Positions 9,496 to 19,000 of a DNA stretch of 21,525 bases are shown piece by piece. The DNA comes from Dunaliella salina (taxonomy: Eukaryota > Chlorophyta > Chlorophyceae > Chlamydomonadales > Dunaliellaceae). Each line of letters opens with the position of its first letter. Positions within the stretch are counted from its first letter, which is position 1. The stretch spans positions 213,644 through 235,168 of the forward strand of contig MU069804.1 in assembly GCA_002284615.2 (NCBI GenBank), in the 5' to 3' direction. The position numbers and the translations under genes were made by a program. The notes beneath the pieces are model-generated. The model did not search any database. It had not been told where the DNA came from and saw nothing but the letters and a program-made list of their open reading frames with translations.

Positions 9496-9867
9496 ATGAT
9501 TTATCTCTTATTCATTTATTCTATTCTATTCGAGGGATACCGCGCCTTATCGCGCCTTAAGGTGGCATTTTCAAGCTGCCAAACTTGGTTGGATTTGTCC
9601 AGCATTTCAACAAAAATGATGAAATTTGTATATTTTTCGCTGTGTTTTGTCGTAAACAATGGTTTTTTTGAATGTGGGAGGGCAGAGACTCAATGACCTC
9701 CCTGAATATTCTGATACAATATATCAACAACAATATTCATCCCAACGTGATGCAATTGCGAATAGCGCTTTGGTACGGAGATGGACGGCCCATTTGTCCA
9801 GTACAAGAAACAAAACCAAATAAAATGATGTTGTCTTAGTCCATGATGTAAGAAATCAGGTCTGAGA
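9496..9867 (+). promoter_or_regulatory. Upstream region of the mtEF-G gene, presumed promoter/5' UTR
   Basis: This is the only unique-looking sequence between the retroelement relic and the first mtEF-G codon, so promoter and 5' UTR are inferred to lie here. A direct repeat CGCGCCTTAT/CGCGCCTTAA sits at 9541-9560. No TATA box or initiator is convincing. An in-frame TGA at 9844-9846 confirms that the coding frame does not extend further upstream without a splice. Confidence 0.3.
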
Positions 9868-10005
9868 ATGCTGCTCTCATCGGCAGTCTTTTTATCTCGG
9901 TCGAGGGCATGCTGGGCGCAGGCTGCAGTATCCCAGGTGGCATCATATGCCGCCGCAGCAAGCAAGCCCAACACACTCCCGGAACCCACTCCAGAGGAAT
10001 TCAAG
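9868..10005 (+). CDS. GFM1: mtEF-G exon 1: mitochondrial targeting peptide
   Basis: This encodes 46 residues beginning [16 protein letters not shown]. They are hydrophobic and Ser/Ala/Arg-rich, with no acidic residue until Glu39, followed by a Pro/Glu linker ([11 protein letters not shown]). That composition is typical of a cleavable matrix-targeting presequence. The donor is AAG|GTAGGG and the next intron (99 bp) is phase 0. Confidence 0.85.
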
Positions 10006-13000
10006 GTAGGGGCAGATGTACGGTACATGGTGCAAGTGTGTGCGCAAACTGGGAGGACATTTCTCCTCATACCAACCCTCCTTTGCATTTTGTTTTGCTG
10101 GTAGGCGCTGTCTCACATCCGGAACGTGGGCATCAGCGCCCACATAGACTCAGGCAAGACCACGCTCACCGAGCGCATCCTGTACTACAGTGGGCGCATC
10201 CGTGACATCCATGAGGTACGACACATGCATTACACAGGGTGACCGGGCTACCCAGAAACACACACAACCATTGAGCATGCTAGACGCAGCGCACACAGCA
10301 TGCATGCAAGTAGTGTGCGTGCATGCCATTTCCATGTCAGTGCACGCACTAACGCACTTCACGCAGCCTATGCATGGCCCAAACAGGTGCGGGGCAAGGA
10401 TGGTGTGGGAGCCAAGATGGACCACATGGACTTGGAACGCGAAAAGGGGATCACCATCCAGTCTGCAGCCACTTACTGCAAGTGGAAGGATGCACAGATC
10501 AACATCATCGACACACCTGGCCATGTTGACTTCACCATTGAGGTGGAGCGCGCCCTACGTGTACTAGATGGGGCGGTATTGGTGCTGTGTGGCGTTGGCG
10601 GTGTGCAAAGCCAGGTAAGACAAGTGAAAGACGCTCATCTACTCATTTGGCACAGCATGCAGCACCAACCATGCAGGGTCTACAGTCGGAATATTGTAAG
10701 CTCACATACCTATGTCAAGGGTCAAAGCTGTCAAACCTGAGCACTTCGCTCTCGAGTTGTGCTTGGCATTCATGCCCCTGACAGGATTCATGGATATTTC
10801 CTCACGAGAATGCCATTTGGACCCATAGATGAAAATGATGTTATGCCCTGTCATGTTTGCCCTGGCACGTCGTACCTTTTAATATCATTGTCCTGCCACT
10901 CAACATTAAGTGATGCATGCTCCTGTGCTCGCACAGTTCAGTGATGCTCAGACAGCAGCGCAGGCAGACATGCTCAGGAGCAATGCAAGCTTTCTTGCCA
11001 GAAGGGAAGAAAAGAAAGGAAAAGGAACCAATAAGAAAGCTAGGTAGGCACAGAAACTTCCCCTACATCAATCAAGGGGAAGGCGACACATTGGCTCAGA
11101 TGAGCCATGAGTCCCCTCCACCACAAAGACGTGGGACTAACACAGCTTTCTTGCCAGTGTAATTCCCATCATTTGGAAGGAGTGACAAGTCTTGCTAAAA
11201 CCTGTGTGCCTTTTACCTTTGCCCCTTTCAGTCCATCACAGTGGACCGCCAGATGAAGCGCTACAATGTGCCTCGTCTCGTGTTCATCAATAAGCTGGAC
11301 CGCATGGTATGTATGGTTGTGCAGCAGCACACACAGGCAGGTAGAATGCTGTTGCTTTGCTGTAGGGGAGGATTCTGTAGTCTGTAGGGTGTCATATTAT
11401 TTTTTCAAAATCTGTTATTGCAGTAATATTACAGTAATGTTACGTTACAGTAGTGTTAGTACATCATTTTAAATTACTCTTCTGCAAAATTGTGATTACA
11501 CCGAGGGTCAGGTAATATTACTGTAATGTTACTGTATTATAACTGTAATGGTAATATTACACTGGCATGTTGGACCTTAGTAGTCTGGCATGTTCTTGAA
11601 GACACTAGTGGTGGTCTTGCCTTGGACGACAAGCTAGCGCCAACATTGGCAAATTGTTATGTGTTAAGGTCTGCAGCCTCTGGGCACGTTCTTGAAAAGG
11701 TAAGTACTTGTGCTGTTGGACTATAAGTCGGACTTTAGCCCTGGACGACAAGCTATCGCCAACATGTGCAAATGCTAACGTATTAAGGTATGCAGGAACA
11801 CCAGAGGCACGACACATTGCATGGGACGTTTGTGGAGGTTGCGCTAGATCATGCCATCTAGCAGATTTATCCTTGCAAATCATGCACACCTTGTTGCTCT
11901 GATACAATCAATGGAAGAGAAGCTGGAAATAGTGCGCCTGTGCCATGTCACTGGCAGGTTCCTTGCGACAGAGAAACTAGACACAGTGTGCCTGTACCAT
12001 GCCCTCGACAGAGCCTTACTGATAGTGAAACTAGACATTGCTCGCCTGTGCGGCGTCCTTGACAAAATTCTTATGCCAGCAAAACTAGGTACAGCACGCC
12101 TATGCCATGTTCTTGACAGGGCTCTCATGACAGTGATGCTACGACATGCACGCCAGTGCCGTGTCGTTGACAGGGCCCTAATTACAGTGGAACTAGGTAT
12201 TACGTGCCTGTGCCGTGTCCATGACAGGGCTTTATCGACCGTGAAACTAGGTATCGCATGCCTGTGCCTTGTCGTTGACATGGCTCTAATAACAGTGAAA
12301 CTAGGTTTTGCGTGCTTGTGCCATCTCCTTGACAGGGCCTTACTGACAGTGAAACTAGGCATCGCACGCCTGTGCCATGTCGTCAACGGGGCTCTAGTGA
12401 CAGTGAAGCTAGGTACTGCACGCCTGTGCCATGTCGTTGGCAGGGCTCTTATGACGGTGAAGCTAGGTATCGCACGCTTGTGCTATGGCATCAACAGGGC
12501 TTGAATGACGCTAGACATCACATGCCTGTGTTAAGTCCTTGACAGGTTTCTTATGTCAGTGGAACTAGGCGCAGCATGCCTGTGCCATGTCCTTGGCATG
12601 GCCTTACTGACTGTGAAGCTAGATATCGCATGCCTGTGCCATGTTGTTTTGACAGGGCTCTTATGACAGTGAAGCTAGGTATCGCAGGACAAACAATGCT
12701 ATGTTGTCAGGAGTGCTTGAATGATGCTAGACATCGCATGCCTGTGCCATGTCCTTGACAGGGTTCAAATAGTAGTGAAATGAGGTGTTGCCTGCCTGTG
12801 CAATGTCGTTGACAGGGCTTTACTGACTATAAAGACTAGATGCTGCACGCCTGTGCCATGTTGTTTTGACAGGGCTCTAATGACCGTGAAACTAGACATC
12901 CCGTGCCTGTGCCATGTCCTTGGCAGGATCTAATAATGATGAAGCTAGGTACTGTGTCTAGAGGTTTGACAGGCTCTTACGACAGTGGAACTACACATCC

Positions 13001-16000
13001 CATGCCTTTGCCATGCCTTTGCCAGAGCTCTAATGACAATGACGCAAGACGTTGCATGCCTTTCCCGTATCTTTGGCAGGGCTCTAACCCATGGCGTGTC
13101 ATTGAAATGGCACGGGAAAAGCTGAAGCTGAACGCAGCAGCGGTCCAGCTGCCTATTGGCCTGGAGGAGCACCATAAGTAAGTTCGCACAGTGGTCACAA
13201 GCTGCGTATTGAAGTGAAGAAACTGGAAAGCTCACAAGCAGTGGCGTGGTTGGCTCTTCGAGATGGTTTCTGGGCCCCTCGTCAATGGCGATTTTGAGTT
13301 TTATTTGGAAGCTCAACCTGAAGAGAGGCTTCTGTCACCTCACAAGTGCTATGACAGATGCGACGCTTGACCTCGCTCGCATCTCGTGAGCTTGTAAACT
13401 TACAGGAACAATATTTACCACCTAAATTAATCGTGAAAATAATACAAATACAGCCCGACGATGGTCCCAGGTGCCCAATTTTTTTCTTATGAAAATAGAA
13501 AAATAACCCATTCCCCTTTCCCCCTCTTGCTCTTGTAATCTCATATTCAAACTATTAGATACTTGAATTAGTTGTATGAAATACTGCATGGGCCTGGGAG
13601 TGACCCTGGGCGCAAAGAAAACGGCTAGCCGAAGAAGAATCAGTAAGCTCACAAGGTCAATAAGAGTTTCAGTCGCTTGCAGTTGCTTGCATGTTTGTCT
13701 GGACACAATGTACATCTTGATGACAAGAATCAGTAAGCTCACAAGGTCAACATTAAGAAAATCGATAAAAGGCCGCTTGCCCGTTTGGCTGGACACAATG
13801 TACATCTTGATGACCAGAATCCAAGGATATAATCTGCCGCGCTGTCAGATGCCTCCCTAATTTTTGTTTTATTTGTTTTGTTCGCTTGCTCGTTTGCAGC
13901 CTTCATGCGCATGCAATGACACTGGCTTGCAGCGTTTGGAGGCCTCCCTGGGCTCACTGTTGGAACCACAGTGATGTGAGGGAAGATTCTCCCTGGGATC
14001 ACTGTTAGAATCTTCCCTCACACAACAGCTTTCTGAGAAAGAGCAGTAGATATGAAAGCAGGGCGCGCTTTCTAAATGGCTGGACCTGAAGAATGTGTGC
14101 TCCTTCCATGAAAGCACTTGATAATTTGCCCTCCAAAACTCTGGCAGTCTTTACAGTGTGCCGCTGAATGGAGTCCTGTACCACATCCTTTGCAGGGGTT
14201 GTGTTGACCTCATTGACCGGAAAGCCTTCATTTTTGATGGGGCAAGAGGCGAGCAGGTAATGTCCAGCAAGGAGTAAAATTTTTGTGGGGATACCCAAGG
14301 ATGTTTGGAGGTGCAGGGACACTAGCAGAGACACAAATCATGCATGTTTGCATGCTTTGGAAGCATAGCTTCTCAAGTTCTTTGTTAATAAGTCTCAGCT
14401 TCCCCTTACTCCTAGTGTGCCTGGATAACAGGCTGCTCCTGTCTCAAATGCTTCAGAAGAGCAAGGGAAGGACTCGAGCATACACTGCTCTATTGTGCTT
14501 CTTTTGCAACCAGCACAAGCTCCACTAGCAAGTCTTCTCTTTCCTAAAACAGCCTCCACTAGCAAGTCCTTATTTTGGCTTTGCTTACATGCACTCCACC
14601 AGCAAGTCTTTTTCTGATTTTTTTCCCCTTGTAAAGGATCCACCAGCAAGTCCTTGTTTTTGCTCTCTTGTTTCTTTCTGCCAACTGTGTTAGCTCCAAT
14701 ATTGAGACAGATGAGATAATATGGGCTCCATTAGGCTGCCAACAATTTTCATCAACATGTCCATTTTTTTTCTGGGTGGGTGTTTACCACACAGGTGACT
14801 GAACTGCCTGTGCCGCCAGACCTTTTGGCAGAGGTGGAGAAAAAACGTGCAGAGCTGGTTGAGCGCATCTCCGAGGTTGATGATGAGGTAAACATCCCAC
14901 CTGTGTGGGCCCTCTAAATCAATATGTTTTGTCGGACACTACTAGACTCTTAGCTTTCTACACCATAGGCTTTATATAGAAAGGCAGGTTCGGCATCATA
15001 GTTTTGTGAATGCTACCTGTATGAGGAATGTCCACACGCATGTCTTGGGAACCAGTTAACCCTGAAAGTCTACTTCAGAGAGGAGCTCATGAATTATTAT
15101 GTGTTTCACTTGTGAATGCTCACACAGGTAGCAGAGCTGTTTCTGAATGAGCAGCCCATCGAGCCTGCAGTGCTGCGCGCAGCGATCAGGAGAGCCACGC
15201 TGGCCCTCAAGTTCCAACCTGTGCTCATGGGCTCGGCCTTCAAGAACAAAGGTGGGCCCTCTGCTCCTGGCACACCCATTCTTGTGCCCGAAAGCAATGT
15301 GCTTGCAGCTGCTGACATTCATGCAGCCCTCGCATCAACAGAGCACAGGCGAGCAATGTTGCTGTTGAAAGAGCTGGTTGAAGCATGCGTGCATTGTGTT
15401 TTGTGCACACTTGCGCTTGACCGCTCCTTGAAAGCGCTGGTTGGAGCGTGCGTGCTCTGTGTTATGTGCATTGTGTATTGTGCGACACAAATCCAAGCAT
15501 CCATGGAGGTGCACTCATCTCATTTGCTCCCTTCCAGAAGCAGGGCTGTCTTTTCCTCCTTCCTTTCCCGAGCTTGTTCTCTTGCTCCCCTTGCTGTCCT
15601 TCACCACCTGGTGCTCTTGTAGCTCATGAGGATGTGGAAGATGAAAAGAAAAGTCTACACAGGCCAGAGGCCGCATGGATAATGATGATGTTGTTGCAGC
15701 TGATAGTGGTATATTACAGGTGTAAAGGATGAAATAACACTGCAGCAATCCAGGTAGCTCTCGTTCGGAGAATGCATTTGAAATCTATGCAAAGAAAGGA
15801 AACTGAATAGTCTTTCATCGTAGGAGAAATTATTCGACCTATGTTGGAAGAGAAATGTATATGACATGACCTAACCAGTACCTGTCGCAAAAGATTTGGA
15901 GATTCTATGATAGCTGTGAGATACCAATGGAGATTAGTAATAGCTAATTTCATACGAAATATATTGTAGTGCAGTGACAATGATAATGAGCTGATAGTGA

Positions 16001-19000
16001 CAGGTGTTGGAGTTACCATGCTTGAGGACCGTGCTTAGCATGGTGGAACTATTTGTGGTGCCTCCTGAAGGCAGCATTTCAGGCATCTCAGTCAGAATTC
16101 CAAACCAGGCCTAGGGCTTGGAGGCCCGACAAACTGCCAGCGGCAATCTCACTGTAAAATTCTATGCAATCCAATGGTAAAACTCTGACATCCATTTGCA
16201 CCCACATTGCCCCAGCACATTCTTTTGGGCACTGCACCTGCTCCTGCTTTTGGAAGCTATCCACCAGGGAGCTCCACCAGAGCCTTAGCAGGTGCTTAGG
16301 ATGCGCCTCAACAAGAGTACCCCCATTCCCCAACTTGATGTAAGGAGAGTTCTCTCTGACTACTTGTTTTTTTCTTTTCTTTTGGTAAAAAATCAGGATT
16401 TTAAAACTATCCATGCTTCATGTGTACTTCTGCCTCTGGGTCATAGCCACTGGTGCCTTGATGAGTGCTTCTCTCTGATGCCACCAAGCCCCCCCTACGC
16501 TATCTGCAAACGATCAAAAACTGGACGTGGAATCATCTCCCTGCCAAAGGATGTCCATCTTTTGGTTCAAGAAGCTTTGCCCAGCCTTCACAGCATTGCC
16601 CCTTCTTCCCTCCCATAGCACAGACGCTCATCCTTTTCTGTGATACACAACTGAAACACGTCACAACAAAACTGTTCAGCGACAATGTGCCTTCTACCTG
16701 CTGCAAGCAGGTGTCCAGCTGCTCCTGGATAGCATGGGCATGTACCTGCCTTCCCCACCTGAGGTAGGTTGTAGTTATGCAAACCACAATCCAGTTGTAT
16801 GGATGCTGCAGGGGCTTGGGAGAGATATGCATGTCATGTGGCATCCTCACAAAACAGAGGTGCATGCGCATTGCATCATCGTCACACGGGAGGAGATGTA
16901 CACATACCATTCATTTCCGACCAGTTTGACAGGCTGACTCTGAAGATTTTTTTTTTTAATAGTTTGCCAGAGGTTCGTCAGAGGTTCGTCAGGGAAGAGA
17001 GAATTTTTTTTTTTTGTTTTAAAACCGCATTTCCAGTGAGTCCAAAATTTCAAAGTGCAATTTCCAGACTGACCTTTTTCGGGACTGAGAAATTCCAGAC
17101 CGGAGAGAATTTCACTCCGACCCCCACCCTCCGGATTGAAATTCCTCCGCTCCGGAATTTCTCAGCCCGGGACAAGGTCAATCCGGAGTTTGCAACCTGA
17201 AATTTCGGATTCACTGGAAATGCGGCCGTAGTCAGTCTGATTTTGCAAAGGAAACCTGGAAGTAAATTGATTTTAAGGGGTTCGTCTGGGATTTGTCTGA
17301 AGCGTCAGTATTTTAAGTTCATTTTGTAACCTCAAATTATTTAATCAACAAACTGATCAGAAACAAACAGTATTGCGACCTCTTCATGAGAGGAGATGCA
17401 CACATGCCTTACAACATCCTTGCAAGGCTGGAGATGCACATGTTTCCCAACATCCTCGCAAGGACCTCCATCGATTTGTAGACTTGCAAGGTCACAAGGA
17501 CCTTGCCAGTAAAGGTGGAGCATGCAGATTGAGCTGGCGCTTCCTGCAGTGCATGATCTCCAAGGAAAGGAAAGTGTTTCATAGCTGCACCTGCTTGCGG
17601 GGGCAGCTTCGCTCAAGCAGAAAAGAGTGCCTGTGAGCAGACCCTTCCAACCTGAAAAGTAGTACTTGGAGCTCAATATGATCTCCTAGTAACAGCGGCT
17701 CATGTGCCGCTGGTGCACAATAGGCTTGTGCACAGTGGTAGTATCCTAGTAACAGCGTACAGGCTGCTGCACAGAGGTAGTATCCTTGTAGCCGCGCGGA
17801 GGTTGGTGCACAGAAGTCGTATCATGGTAACAGCATAAAGGCTGTTGCACAGGAGTAAAATCCTAGCAGCAGCATAAGCTGGTGCACAGCAGTAGTTTCC
17901 TCATAACAGCGCGTAGGCTGGTGCAGAAGAAGTATCCTAGTAAATGTGGCTAGTAGTATCCGAGTTACAGCAGACAGGTTAGTGCACAGTAATTGTATCC
18001 TAGTAACAGCGGCTCCCTGTGCCGCTGGTGCACAACACATGCATCTGATCGTCCCACAATGAGCATCTGGGACCTGGCAGTGTAAGACCTGGCAGAGTAA
18101 ACGGATGCCTGTAGCGCTACTGCAGTGTTGCTGAGAGCGCCTCTGTGTGATTGCATCTGTTAGCTCATCTGTACATGCATCTACGCTAGCACCTGTACAG
18201 ATGTATCTGTACGGTCGTTTGTACGGGCAGGTGACCAACACAGCTTTGGACACCCGGGGCGATACTGAAACACCTTTGGTGATCCCTTGCTCACCATCTG
18301 GACCGTTTGTGGGCTTGGCTTTCAAGCTGGAAGAGGGCAGGTGAGGCAGGGGTCACCAAAAGCAGAATGCCAGAGCCTGGAAGCTGACCTTTTGTTGCAT
18401 CGGTGGCCGTCTCCTGCTGTCTACCTGGTGTTCCTGGCAGTCATACTTTTTGACAGATGGCTTATTCTGTTAACCCTGTAAACCCTGCCTGGCGAGAACA
18501 CTCATCCAAAACTGGCATGCAGCTGTAGCCTGGAAGTTGACCTTCCATCGTTTGCCATCTTCTGCTGTCTACCTGGTGTGGCCTCCCCTGAACCTGGCGA
18601 GCAGGGCCTGTCCTGCTCGCCAGCTTCAGAAGAGGCCAGGTATGGTAGACAGCAGAATGTAAGCAGCCAGTGTCTCGCTCGTGTTTGCTGCGAGTGCTTG
18701 GACAACGGATATTTCTGGTGTCCTGTGCACTTCCCGCACTGCTAGGCATGCAGCTTGTGCGTGCGTAACCAAGGCCTGCTCAAACTTTTCCAAAAAGCAA
18801 GTTCCCTGCAATGTCCCATTGACTGCGGATGTGGCTTTTGACTTGGTCCTTTCGTTTCTTGGCAACCGCATGTGGTTTGCGTGCTTGCTCCTCAGCAATC
18901 CCCAACTCCTGCACGCTTGGCCACTGCTTGCTCCTTTGAGGCTTGGTGACTTAGAAAACATGTCTTGGCCACTGCTTGGTGACTTAGGAAAACATGTTCA

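Noticed and set aside
11851..12504. 217-codon open frame with 18-residue repeats (LG.A.LCHV.DRAL.TVK)
   Set aside because: It is a by-product of the 54-bp array, which lies between proven exons 4 and 5 of mtEF-G and is out of phase with exon 5.
11894..13079. CRISPR-like array
   Set aside because: Units are directly tandem without distinct spacers, inside a eukaryotic intron.
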